From positions 362,381 to 426,380 of the forward strand of contig JAPKHK010000002.1 in the NCBI GenBank assembly GCA_026646885.1: a stretch of 64,000 nt of DNA, in the 5' to 3' direction. The DNA comes from Casimicrobiaceae bacterium (GTDB lineage Bacteria; Pseudomonadota; Gammaproteobacteria; Burkholderiales; Casimicrobiaceae). The notes beneath the pieces are model-generated. The model did no database searches and had not been told where the DNA came from. It saw only the letters and a program-made list of their open reading frames with translations. A program made the translations under genes and the position numbers. How positions within the stretch are numbered: the stretch's first letter is position 1; each line of letters starts with the position of its first letter. Shown in pieces: positions 38,355-46,722 of the stretch.

Positions 38355-39389
38355 TCAGATCGTCGCGCTTACCAGGCATTCCTCGCCGAGCATGTCGATG
38401 ATCTTCACGGCCACGGTCGCGCCGGCCTTCGGCGCGGGCAGTTCGTAGCGGCCCGATACGAGATCCTGCTTGCTTTCCGGCACATCGGCGACGGCGATGT
38501 TGAAAACTTCGCCGTCGTGGTCGGTATCGATCAGCACGCAATCGACCACGGCCCGCCAGTCGGGTATTTCGGCGCGGAATACACCGGCTTCCTTGTTGAG
38601 CCGCTGAAGGATGCCTGGCGAAACGACGTCGGCGATCTCCACCACGACGCGTTCGCCCTCGCGGCGGATCGCGACCTGCGCCGTCATCGGCTCGTGCCGG
38701 ATGAAGCCGCCCGACTTGCGGTCGCTGCGCAGCTCGATCAGGTGAATCCGGTTGATCGGCCGGTTCTGGTTATAGTGCGCCACCCACTCGCGCGCCGCAT
38801 GCTCTTGGCCCAGGCTGACGACCAGGATGTCGCGTACCTCCTCGGGCCGGGTCTTGAGTTCGGTGCGCAGGGCTTCGAGGTCGAGCGGGGTGAGTGGATG
38901 GTTGAAGGGCACGATCTTCACCAGCATCTGGCCGCGCACGCCGTCGAAGAAGGGGTCGGTGCGGCGGCGCGTGACGCCCAGGTATTCGCAAGCCAGCTCC
39001 ACGGCCTCGTTGTGCTGGATCTGCAGGTCGTAGTCGTTGACGCGCCAGGTGGTGAAGGAAAGCGCGCAGGGGAGGGGCGTCGCGTTTTCGCTTGCAACCA
39101 GCGCGCCCTGCTTCGAGCCCGCATGAGCGGCAACCTGCTCAGCGATCACGCCCTGCAAGCGCTTGGCGGTGGTCTGGATCGCGCCCTTGTTGATGTCGCA
39201 GCCGATCCAGCGGCGGCCAAGCTTCTGCGCCACGGCTGCCGTGGTGCCGGAACCGATAAAGCAGTCGAGGACGAGGTCGCCGGGGTTTGAAAGAAGGCTA
39301 ACAAAGCGTCGGATTAGTTGCTCGGGCTTTTGAGTCGGATAGCCAACATATTCAGCCCCCTGGGCACGGTAAGTCGTGATGTCGTCCCT
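38355..39389 (-). pseudogene. 3' remnant of a site-specific DNA adenine/cytosine-N4 methyltransferase
   Basis: The frame is open from after a TAA at 39390 to the stop at 38355. It begins inside a methyltransferase: YVGYPTQKPEQLIRRF, NPGDLVLDCFIGSGTT (SAM-binding motif I) and WIGCDINKGAI. A 250-residue C-terminal region of type III/Mod-like enzymes follows. In this beta-class order the catalytic (D/N)PP(Y/W) motif lies before motif I and is missing, so the enzyme cannot work. No start codon precedes the domain. The break point at about 39390 abuts another gene remnant. Confidence 0.8.
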
Positions 39390-39404
39390 TTAAGCAGCGA
39401 TTCC

Positions 39405-39527
39405 TTACTTTTGCAGGCGCAGCGAATTGCTGAGCACTGACACCGAGCTCATCGCCATCGCCGCCGAGGCGATCATCGGATTGAGTCGGCCGGCGGCGGC
39501 GAAGGGGATCGCCACGGTGTTGTAGCC
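39405..39527 (-). pseudogene. 3' end of a copper-type P1B ATPase
   Basis: The last 40 codons of a heavy-metal P-type ATPase remain: [30 protein letters not shown] and SNSLRL before a TAA. The YN pair and the M-x-x-S-S motif are the copper-binding residues of the last two membrane helices in CopA-type pumps. Everything upstream is gone; the break coincides with three copies of AGTGCCATGG. No copper regulator or chaperone is nearby. Confidence 0.78.
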
Positions 39528-39530
39528 GGG

Positions 39531-39566
39531 AGTGCCATGGAGTGCCATGGGGACAGAGTGCCATGG
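39531..39566. repeat. Three direct copies of AGTGCCATGG
   Basis: AGTGCCATGG occurs at 39531-39540, 39541-39550 and 39557-39566, at the junction where the copper ATPase remnant breaks off. The last copy runs into the dispersed repeat at 39565. Confidence 0.75.
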
Positions 39567-39587
39567 GTACAGCCCCCAATTGTTACG
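39565..39587. repeat. Dispersed repeat, copy 2
   Basis: GGGTACAGCCCCCA followed by ATTGTTACG, matching the copy at 38102-38125 in most positions and in the same orientation. Together they flank a 1.4-kb block of decayed genes. Confidence 0.55.
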
Positions 39588-39738
39588 CTCAGGCATGGCG
39601 CCGATCGCCTAAGCGCAGCGCTGCAACACCCGTGCCGCCAGGGAGGCGATTGCGCTCACCGTCTTTACGCGTCTCTTCACATCCACCTGAAGGCGCGCCA
39701 GCCCGCGCTGCTGACCGCTGATCGCATACTCGTAGTCG

Positions 39739-40929
39739 GTGCCAGTGCCGGTGCTGGTGTCCCGCGACCAAGAGTCGAAGGCGGCCTTCGAGGGCATCGG
39801 CGCCGAATTCGATGAAATGTACTTCTCCAAATGGATGACCTTCTTAACCCCGATCGCTTGCGCGGTCTGGGGCATGTCGCCCGACGAGATCAATTTCGAA
39901 AGTTTCGCGGCCGCGAAGTCGTCGCTCTCGGGCTCGGACACCTCCGAGCGCCTGGCGGACTCGAAAGACAAGGGCTTGCGGCCTTTGCTGGCGTACTACG
40001 AGGGCATTTTCACCGACTACATCGTTTCCGACTTCGACGAGAAGTTTGTCTTCCGCTGGACGGGACTCGATGATGCCGATGAAGACAAGCGCCACGAAAT
40101 CCGCAAGCTCATTACCACGGTGAACGAGGCCCGGGCGCAAGAGGGCATGGAAGCGATGGATGGGCCGCTCGGTGACGCGCCGCTCAATCCATCGCTGATC
40201 GGCCCGTGGATGCAAATCCAGCAAGCGCAGCAGCAGCCGGACACGGGCGAGCGGGAAGTGCCGCCCGGTGGCGGCGAGGGTGGCGAAGAGGGCGGCGAGC
40301 CCAAACAGGAGGGCGAGGACTTTGGTCGTGGGTCGGGTGGCGACGAGAAAGAGGATTTCGGTGGGGGCGTTGAGAAGGAGCAAGCCGCGGGCGCGCAGCC
40401 GGGCGGCCAGGGCGCAAGTGATGCGCCTGGCGGTGCAGGTGAGGGCGAGCCGGGGGCTTTGCCGGCGGCGGCGGATCCGAAGGAAGACGACGCCAAGGGG
40501 CGGGAGACCCTGCGCAAGGCGCAAGTGGTGCGCGAGCTGGCGGCGGCCGGGTTCGAGCCCATGATTGACTACGTGCGGGAGAATTTTGGCGAAGATTTCG
40601 TCTATCGCCAGCCGGTGGCGCCGGCCGATGGCGAAGCAATGACCGCAGTGGTCGCCGTGGTCGAGCGCATGCGCCAGGATATGGGCGCGCAGTTTCAGGG
40701 GCTCGCGGCGGCAATCTCGATGCTGGCTGATCGCCTGGGCGACTCCGGGGCGACCAATCAGGCGCTCTTAGCCGTGCTGGCCGAGGCCCGAAAGCCGCAG
40801 CCGTTGTTCGTGATTCCGCCCGAGGTTTTGCAGCATCTACCCTTTGTGACCTTGACCGGTGAGGCGCTGGTGGGTCATCTGACGGTGATGGGCAACATTT
40901 GCCGCAAGCGCGCGATCATCCAGATTTGA
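39739..40929 (+). pseudogene. 5'-truncated phage portal protein
   Basis: The frame (396 codons from a GTG just after an in-frame TAG) starts in the middle of a tailed-phage portal protein: DEMYFSKWMTFLTPIACAVW, GMSPDEINFESFAA, SSLSGSDTSERL and DYIVSDFDEKFVFRWTGL. These are recognisable portal segments, but the first several hundred residues expected are absent. The C-terminal half is a Gly/Glu/Asp-rich linker and a coiled-coil-like tail. No capsid, terminase or protease gene is beside it, so this is a prophage remnant. A short, reduced protein could still be made. Confidence 0.72.
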
Positions 40930-40934
40930 TCGAT

Positions 40935-41240
40935 TTAGGTATGAGCCGCTTGCGCCACCAGCTTGACCCCCAGCGCTGCGCAAACGCGGGCGACAGTGTC
41001 GAAGCGAGGCTGTGCATCGGGGCGCAGCGCCTTGTACAGCGCCTCGCGGGTGAGACCCGAAGCCTTGGCAATCTCGGTCATGCCGCGAGCGCGGGCGATG
41101 TCGCCAAGGGCGGCAGCCAACAGTGCGGGGTCATGGTCTTCAAGGATCGCCGTGAGGTACTCGGCCACCGCCTGATCGCTGTCTAGGTGCTCTGAGAAAT
41201 CGAAGTCTGGCAATTCGGACACCTTGACTTTTCTAGGCAT
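40935..41240 (-). CDS. Antitoxin, HTH addiction-module antidote
   Basis: A 101-residue protein with the pattern of the HigA-like addiction-module antidote family: an acidic N-terminus (FDFSEHLDSDQAVAEYL), DIARARGMTEIAKASGLTRE as a helix-turn-helix and YKALRPDAQPRFDTVARV before the end. It follows the toxin gene by 3 bases. It neutralises the RelE-fold partner and should repress the pair through the palindrome upstream of the toxin. Confidence 0.87.
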   Translation of the reverse strand: MPRKVKVSELPDFDFSEHLDSDQAVAEYLTAILEDHDPALLAAALGDIARARGMTEIAKASGLTREALYKALRPDAQPRFDTVARVCAALGVKLVAQAAHT

Positions 41241-41243
41241 GAT

Positions 41244-41540
41244 TCAGTCCTCCAGAGTGGCTGCAAGTTGAATGGCCTTGGCAATATCCGCCGACTGCGT
41301 GGATTTATCTCCACCGCCCAGCATCACGATTAGCACTGCCCCGCGCTGGAGGTAATACATGCGCCAGCCCGGCCCGAAGTGCTCCCGCATCTCGAACACC
41401 CCCTCGCCGACCGGCTTCACGTCACCGAGGTTGCCAAGCGTCGCCTTACGCAAGCGGGCGAGCAAGCGCCGATGGGTTACGCCGTCCTTTAGGCCAAATA
41501 GCCAAGCGTTGAATTCCTCGGTGCGCTTGAGCAAGAACAT
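41244..41540 (-). CDS. RelE/HigB-like toxin (phage-derived Gp49-like)
   Basis: A 98-residue basic protein: EEFNAWLFGLKDGVTHRRLL, RLRKATLGNLGDVKPVGEGV and FGPGWRMYYLQRGAVLIVML, then GGGDKSTQSADIAKA. This is the compact RelE-fold family paired with HigA-type antidotes; such toxins cleave mRNA on the ribosome. Toxin-first order, as in higBA. The promoter and operator lie directly upstream, and the predicted transcription start is at or next to the ATG, suggesting a leaderless mRNA. Confidence 0.87.
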   Translation of the reverse strand: MFLLKRTEEFNAWLFGLKDGVTHRRLLARLRKATLGNLGDVKPVGEGVFEMREHFGPGWRMYYLQRGAVLIVMLGGGDKSTQSADIAKAIQLAATLED

Positions 41541-41545
41541 GCGTG

Positions 41546-41574
41546 AATGTAATCGAACGATTACGGTTTGTAAA
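41546..41574 (-). promoter_or_regulatory. Promoter and palindromic operator of the toxin-antitoxin pair
   Basis: On the minus strand TTTACA (41574-41569) and TACATT (41551-41546) are 17 bases apart, a good sigma-70 promoter. GTAATCG-AA-CGATTAC (41549-41564) is a perfect 7-bp palindrome overlapping the spacer and the -10. This is the expected autorepression site. The ATG starts 6 bases after the -10. Confidence 0.72.
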
Positions 41575-41734
41575 GCCTCTGACGGTGTTGCCCCCGCGTC
41601 GCGGTGCTCCGCGCGTCATGGCGCCGGCTCCGCGACAAGCCAAGCCGATTCGCGTTTCCGGCAACTCGGGCGAAATGGATTTGCTGTGGCGCCCCTCCAC
41701 CGCCTTTGGTTTTCCGCCGCCATAGCCTTTGGAC

Positions 41735-42284
41735 CTATAGGTCGCCGTCGGTGCACCTGACGGTAGGAAGGTGGTCGCACGCAAGGTTAAGATGAGCGAC
41801 CTGGCGAGAGATCGACGCGGCCGCCAGCGGATCAATGTCCGCGGCACAGCTCTCGCAAAGTTTGGCCAGCGTTTTGCTGTCGCTCACGTGCAGCTCCAGG
41901 GTATCGTTCTCCGCCTCCCTCAAGGTGCCCTCGGTCAACTCATAGCTGAGATGAACTTGGGCGAGGTTGATCGGCGCTCCACACTTGGCGCAAGGTTCGA
42001 TCGGGCCGGAGCCATAGGCTCGCGGATGAATACCGCGTGCGGCAAGGAAAGCATGCGCGCCCGGATTGGCGCAAGCCGGCGAGCAATAGCAAGTGGCCTG
42101 CTCCGAGTTGAGAACCTGAAGCTTGACATCTTGGTGGTCTCCCTCCGTTGCATAAACGTATCTGACAATCCACTGCTCGAGTGCAACGTGCCGTGCGCGA
42201 TTGGGTGCGCCGCAGGTCTCGCAAGGCCAAGAAAGTCAGTGAACGGCACGGTCAGCCGCCTTCGGGGCGGATAGTTCGCTTCAT
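41735..42284 (-). pseudogene. Multi-zinc-knuckle protein gene, apparently frameshifted near its start
   Basis: An ATG at 42284 overlaps the NUDIX gene stop (TGATG) but reads only 10 codons before TGA. A different frame is open from 42235 to the stop at 41735, coding about 166 residues with four Cys clusters: PCETCGAPNRARH, ATCYCSPACANPGAH, EPCAKCGAPIN and AKLCESCAAD. It has no usable start of its own before the first knuckle. The coupling and the preserved Cys pairs suggest a real gene broken by one or two frameshifts between 42235 and 42255, or a sequencing error. Family unknown; the four CxxC-type pairs suggest two zinc ribbons. Confidence 0.55.
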
Positions 42285-43117
42285 CAGCGCTGCTGCCACG
42301 CTGCCCGGGTCGCCAGCGCCGCTGCGAGCACAGCGGTGTCACGCTGGTGGCCCGTCGAGTTGGTGGTTTGGTCGATGAGTGTCTTGGCCTCGGCGGGCGT
42401 CACCCACCGCACTGAAACGGTCTCGCGGTCGTCTTCCGGCAGCCCGCCGCTGCCAATGGGCGCCAGCATCAAAAAATAGCGGTTGATGCTGGTGCCGCCC
42501 GCATATTCACCCGGAATGGGTGCGAGAATCTGCGCCGCAGCGCCGGTTTCTTCCAAGGTCTCGCGCAAGGCCGTCTGCTCTGGAGTTTCGTCCGGGTCGG
42601 GTCGACCTTTCGGGAACGTCCACACGTAGCCGTCATAGTGATTGCGCGGCTCCCGGATCAGAATGTTGCCCTGTTCGTCGAACACGACGCCACCGTAGGC
42701 GAGCTTATGCCCGGCTTTCACGGTCGTCGGCCACGGCAGCTTGGGCGAACGGATCGGCGCGACGTTCTCTGAATAAACCGGCGCGACGTTTTCAAGCTGA
42801 AGTGGAAGCAATGCCGCCCAGACTTGGTGATAGTGCTCCTCGCGCGCCTTGCCCAGTTTTTTGGCGACCTCGCTCTTGAAGTTGCTGTAATCGACATCCA
42901 GCACCATCTTGCCCACCGCCCGCGCCAGCGCCTCATGCGAAACGGTGCCCCGGAAAGGGTAGTCGTTGCCCGGCGTGGTCAGCACTTCGGACAACTCCGG
43001 CAAATAGCGCCCGCGCAGGGCAAGCAAATCGCCCTTGACGCGAGCACGCACGGTCAGGTGCTTGGTCTTGGTTTTCTGGACGATGCTGAAAAAGCCGATG
43101 GGGGTAAAGAGCCACAT
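42284..43117 (-). CDS. NUDIX hydrolase fused to an N-terminal uncharacterised domain
   Basis: A 277-residue protein from ATG 43117 with GAGGAAA upstream. Residues 1-110 match a widespread stand-alone small protein of unknown function, recognised by MWLFTPIGFFSIVQK, KHLTVRARVKGDL, TTPGNDYPFRG and DYSNFKSEVAK. Residues 140-277 are a NUDIX domain: YGGVVFDEQGNILIREP, VWTFPKGRPDPDE and the Nudix box core RETLEETGA. It should hydrolyse a nucleoside-diphosphate-linked substrate. The fusion is unusual in my experience. The stop overlaps the start of the zinc-knuckle gene. Confidence 0.83.
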   Translation of the reverse strand: MWLFTPIGFFSIVQKTKTKHLTVRARVKGDLLALRGRYLPELSEVLTTPGNDYPFRGTVSHEALARAVGKMVLDVDYSNFKSEVAKKLGKAREEHYHQVWAALLPLQLENVAPVYSENVAPIRSPKLPWPTTVKAGHKLAYGGVVFDEQGNILIREPRNHYDGYVWTFPKGRPDPDETPEQTALRETLEETGAAAQILAPIPGEYAGGTSINRYFLMLAPIGSGGLPEDDRETVSVRWVTPAEAKTLIDQTTNSTGHQRDTAVLAAALATRAAWQQR

Positions 43118-43204
43118 GCCAATTTCCTCTTCGCGGGTGGTTCGTGTTCGGATGGCGGGAGCGCCGCGCAGGCACAGCCTCCCGCACACCTATTGTGGCA
43201 AAAT

Positions 43205-43227
43205 CCAGGCTCAAAGCGTGAGCCTGG
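43205..43227 (-). terminator. Hairpin with short T-run between the MFS gene and the NUDIX gene
   Basis: CCAGGCTCA and TGAGCCTGG form a perfect 9-bp stem with a 5-base loop. On the minus strand it is followed by ATTTTG, so it may terminate transcription arriving from the MFS gene. The U-run is short. Confidence 0.45.
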
Positions 43228-43526
43228 GTGGTAGGGCAGCGGCAGTGGCCAACGCGAACGGGGAAGTTCCTCCGACTCGAAAGGTCGCTCAGGCGGCTCG
43301 CTGGCCGAGTACCGCGGCCCCTAGCCGCTAAACCGCGCAGCCCATCATCTCGTCGAGCTTCTCGGGCGGGGCCGGACTTGGGCGAGGAGTTTGGGTAGCG
43401 CGAGGCCATGCTATGGCGGCATTTGGCGCTTTCTGGCGCCTTGGCGCACTGTCTGTCGAGCGGGATGGTTGGCGCAGCCCCTCTGCGCCGGTAGGCCCGA
43501 GCTCTAGCCCCTTGTTTTACCTGACC
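43228..43526. other. Gap upstream of the NUDIX gene
   Basis: No supportable gene. Open frames on both strands are Arg/Ser-rich shadows typical of high-GC DNA. The NUDIX promoter would lie between 43120 and 43200; no clear hexamers stand out. This is taken as the right end of the accessory patch, because ordinary genes follow. Confidence 0.35.
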
Positions 43527-44771
43527 TCAAGCGGTGCCGGGTTTGCCCTCGGGCAGTATGATTTGACGTCCGACGGTGATTGCCGTGGCCGCTGCGACGA
43601 GGTAGAAACCGGCAATACCGGTCCAAACCCAGGCATAGCGCTGCGCATCCATCAGCGGGCCGAAGAATAGCGGTGCCAGTGCGAGGCCGGTGTCGAGCCC
43701 TGAATAGACGAAGCCGTAGATGCGCCCGTAGGCCGCCTGGCCAAACTGCGCCATCGCGGCGCGGCGAATCAAGAGGTCACGCGAAGGCCCCGCCAGGCCC
43801 GACATGAAACCCATGGCGCCCAGCACCGGCACCGCCGCCCAGGCCGGTAGCCAGGCGCCGCCTAGCAAAAATGCGCCTGCGGCGGTTGCCGCCAGCGCCA
43901 ATGCGATGTCGCGGTCATGGGCCCGGCTGCGGTTGGCGAATAGCCCCCCCACGGCAATGCCCGCGGCGCCCCCCAGCAGGAAGACCGAAAGTCCCGCCGC
44001 GGCGCTGCCCACACCGAGGCCATAGAGGTACTGGAGCAGAGGCACGCTAAAGTTCTGTAAGCCGCCGAAAGCGCTGGTCACGAAGAGAAAGAATGCAAAG
44101 CACAGCCAAACCGGTGCGCTAGCCAAGAAGGCGAAAGTTTTGTGTCCTGCCTGCTTGGCGGCGTGGTGGATCTCGCGGTGATTGGGTACTTCGGTGGCCG
44201 CGCGCTGGCTCCATACCGTAAGCCAAGCGAGGGCGGCCACCACGGCTGCGGCGAGCGCGGCCTGGCGCCAACCGAAAAGGGCGGCGACGCTGGTCAGGAG
44301 CGCAGGCGCCGCGGCCCAGCCGAGATTGCCCGCTAGCCCGTGCGCCGAAAAGCCATGCGCCAAGCGCGGCCCGGTAATGCGGTGGTTGAGCAGGGTGAAG
44401 TCGGCCGGGTGGAAGATGCTGTTGCCCAAACCGGCCAGTGCTGCCGCAAGCAGGAGCATGGGGTAGTTCTGCGCTCCGGCCAGCACTAGCGATGCAGCGA
44501 AAAAGCAAATCATGCCGCCCAAGAGCACTTGGCGCGGGCCGACCCGATCCACCAGAAACCCGGCGGCTGCTTGCCCGGTGCCGGAAATCACGAAGAACAC
44601 GGTCATCAGCATGCCGGACTGGGTGAAGTTCAAGCCAAATTCCGGCATCAACCAGGGAAAGAGCGGCGGCAGCAGGAGGTGAAAGAAATGCGAAACGCCG
44701 TGGGCAAAACTGACCAATGCGATGATGCCGTATTCGCGCCGCGGCGAGACGGCAAGGGTGCTGGAACTCAT
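43527..44771 (-). CDS. MFS transporter, fosmidomycin-resistance (Fsr)-like
   Basis: A 414-residue 12-helix transporter. The N-terminus (GIIALVSFAHGVSHFFHLLLP) and NFTQSGMLMTVFFVISGTGQ match the FSR family, with GFLVDRVGPRQVLLGG as motif A and FHPADFTLLNHRIT as the helix-4 segment. Such proteins confer fosmidomycin resistance when overexpressed. ATG 44771 is chosen; a TTG two codons earlier is also in frame. No regulator is adjacent. Confidence 0.85.
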   Translation of the reverse strand: MSSSTLAVSPRREYGIIALVSFAHGVSHFFHLLLPPLFPWLMPEFGLNFTQSGMLMTVFFVISGTGQAAAGFLVDRVGPRQVLLGGMICFFAASLVLAGAQNYPMLLLAAALAGLGNSIFHPADFTLLNHRITGPRLAHGFSAHGLAGNLGWAAAPALLTSVAALFGWRQAALAAAVVAALAWLTVWSQRAATEVPNHREIHHAAKQAGHKTFAFLASAPVWLCFAFFLFVTSAFGGLQNFSVPLLQYLYGLGVGSAAAGLSVFLLGGAAGIAVGGLFANRSRAHDRDIALALAATAAGAFLLGGAWLPAWAAVPVLGAMGFMSGLAGPSRDLLIRRAAMAQFGQAAYGRIYGFVYSGLDTGLALAPLFFGPLMDAQRYAWVWTGIAGFYLVAAATAITVGRQIILPEGKPGTA

Positions 44772-44886
44772 GGGCAAAAACGAAGCGGCGCGTCAGGAAA
44801 CCAAGCCCGCATGCTACCCGAAAAACCGCCTCCCAGGGTTTTGGGTGAGCGGCGATGCGCTTGCGCGGCCGCGGCTCCTGCGTCGG

Positions 44887-46143
44887 TCAGCCGTGCAACA
44901 CTTCGCTCAGCTTGGTAAACGCGCCGGCGGCATTGCTGCCCAGCTCGCTGGCTCGCCAGTCGAGGTCGCGCGCAAGGTCGCGTAGGCGCCAGGCGGTTTC
45001 GCGGATGGCTGCGTCGAGTTCCAGCCGCGCATCGTCGCAACCCACACCGAAGTAGTCTTCAGGGCGATCCAGGCACTGCCGAATGCCGGTGCGGTCGATG
45101 GCTTTGCTGATCGTCAGAAGACGGGTCGCCGCCTCGTCGTGCAGCAGTAAGCACACGGGTGGCAAGGCCGCGCTCATTTCGCCGCAGGTCTCGACTGCTT
45201 GATCGAGCCGGGTCAGCGTGCCACGGGCGCGTTCGGTGAGGTCGCTGAGTGCGACCGAGAGCGACTGCCGATCTTGGCTAGAGTGCGCGAAATCGGCCAT
45301 CAGCGAAACGAAGCGCGGGTCGAACTCGCCCGGCACCAAGCGCAGCGCCAGCGAGGCGCGGGCGCCGGCATTGTCACGTGCCAAGAGCGCGGAGAGCAGT
45401 TCCGCCACGGCTACGATCTTGCCGGCGCTGCTGATCGCCGCCCCGCGGATGCGCCGCGGATAACCCCAGCCGTCTTCGCGTTCGTGATGTTCAGATGCAG
45501 CTAGTGCCACCGCCCGCGGATAGTCGGTGGATTCTTCCAGCACGACCTGCGAGATGCGCGGGTGCACCGCGACCTGCTTCCATTCACCGAGGCTCAGTTC
45601 GCCGGGATGGTGCAGATAGTCGGGGTTGACATAAAGCTCGCCGATATCGTGCAGAAGTCCGGCCGGTATGACGGTGGGAACCAGAGCATTGAGCCCCAAG
45701 CGAAGCGCGATGCCCCCGGCCAGCAAGCTGGCCAGCACGGCGTGGTCAAAGCTGGCGCTGGCGTTTTCTCGAGCGGCAGTCAGAAGGGGTACCACCGATG
45801 GGTGCAGGCGCAGGGTGCGGACGGCTTCCAGCGCGGCGTTGGCGAAAGGGCCGAGCAAGTCGCGCAGGCGGGCGTTTTGTTCGACCTGTTCGGTGGCTGC
45901 GCGGTGGAGTTGGGCAGCGTCCACGCCGCCCTCGACGCGCAGGCTCGATTCCAGGGGCTTGGCGAGTTTCCTGACGACCAGCTTGTAGCGCAAGTCGGCA
46001 TTGATCTCTTGGCCCGCGGCCCAGAGTTTCATGCCGTTGGAGTCGACGATGTCCTCGGCGGCGAAGATGCGATGGGTCTCCGATAGGCGCGCCACGTGCT
46101 CCATGAAGTGCTCGTTCACGCTGTTGAGAAACCCCGCTTGCAT
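44887..46143 (-). CDS. HD-GYP domain protein (probable cyclic-di-GMP phosphodiesterase)
   Basis: A 418-residue cytoplasmic protein from ATG 46143 (AAAGG upstream). The N-terminal part is an uncharacterised helical region. The central HD-GYP domain shows GLLHDIGELYVNPDYL, VHPRISQVVLEESTDYP and EHHEREDGWGYPRRI (H-H-E-x-x-D-G-x-G-Y-P). The C-terminal 150 residues are helical and unassigned. HD-GYP enzymes hydrolyse cyclic-di-GMP. The conserved HD, HHExxDG and GYP elements suggest activity; some family members are degenerate. Confidence 0.82.
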   Translation of the reverse strand: MQAGFLNSVNEHFMEHVARLSETHRIFAAEDIVDSNGMKLWAAGQEINADLRYKLVVRKLAKPLESSLRVEGGVDAAQLHRAATEQVEQNARLRDLLGPFANAALEAVRTLRLHPSVVPLLTAARENASASFDHAVLASLLAGGIALRLGLNALVPTVIPAGLLHDIGELYVNPDYLHHPGELSLGEWKQVAVHPRISQVVLEESTDYPRAVALAASEHHEREDGWGYPRRIRGAAISSAGKIVAVAELLSALLARDNAGARASLALRLVPGEFDPRFVSLMADFAHSSQDRQSLSVALSDLTERARGTLTRLDQAVETCGEMSAALPPVCLLLHDEAATRLLTISKAIDRTGIRQCLDRPEDYFGVGCDDARLELDAAIRETAWRLRDLARDLDWRASELGSNAAGAFTKLSEVLHG

Positions 46144-46280
46144 TGCCTTTCCCCCCGCAGGCCACACTCACGTGTGGGTTACGGCTATTCTGAACAATTC
46201 TGTAGACAAATTCCTGTGAATATTCGGCAAGTTCCAAATCACGCTACAATCCTGGCGGGTCTGTCAGCAAGGAGTTGCAC

Positions 46281-46700
46281 ATGAGCGAGTTTCCGCCTCC
46301 GGCCACCCCCGCTCCCGACACGGGTGCCGCGCCACCGCAGAGCGCGATCACCATGGCGCACTTGGTGTATGGCCTCTATCTCTTTGGCTGTCTGTCCAGC
46401 ATCACCTGGTTCATTCCGATTGCTTCGCTCATTACCCTGAGCTGGATTGCCGGGCTGGTGCTAGCTTACGTCAAGCGCGGCGAGGCGGGCGGAACGTGGC
46501 TTGCCAGCCACTTCCGCTGGCAGGTGCGCACTTTTTGGTTCGGGTTGTTGTGGTCGGTGATCGGCTGGGTGCTCGTATTTACGGTAGTGGGCGCACTCGT
46601 GGGCGTGCCGGTGCTCATCGCGCTGACCGCGTGGCTGGTCTACCGCATCTTGCGCGGCTGGCTTCTACTCAATGACGGCAAGCCCGTGCCGGGTATGTGA
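46281..46700 (+). CDS. Small membrane protein, DUF4870-like
   Basis: A 139-residue protein starting at ATG 46281 with AAGGAG six bases upstream. A Pro-rich N-terminus precedes three or four hydrophobic helices (MAHLVYGLYLFGCLSSITWF; LITLSWIAGLVLAYV; FWFGLLWSVIGWVLVFTVVG; VLIALTAWLVYRILRGW). The layout matches small DUF4870-type membrane proteins. Function unknown. It converges on the phosphopantetheinyl transferase gene. Confidence 0.7.
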   Translation: MSEFPPPATPAPDTGAAPPQSAITMAHLVYGLYLFGCLSSITWFIPIASLITLSWIAGLVLAYVKRGEAGGTWLASHFRWQVRTFWFGLLWSVIGWVLVFTVVGALVGVPVLIALTAWLVYRILRGWLLLNDGKPVPGM

Positions 46701-46722
46701 AGGGCGGTCACAACGGCTGGCT

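Noticed and set aside
39609-39971. Minus-strand protein of 120 residues overlapping the portal remnant
   Set aside because: Its first half is antisense to the portal coding sequence. The tail (39609-39765) could be a remnant but matches nothing I can name.
43228-43420. Short minus-strand C-terminus ending PEKLDEMMGCAV
   Set aside because: Reads like a protein tail but no upstream coding sequence or family could be recognised.
34837-43530. Defined genomic island with attachment repeats
   Set aside because: I looked for a repeat of the tRNA-Thr 3' end near the right side and found none, and no integrase gene is present; only remnants support past integration.
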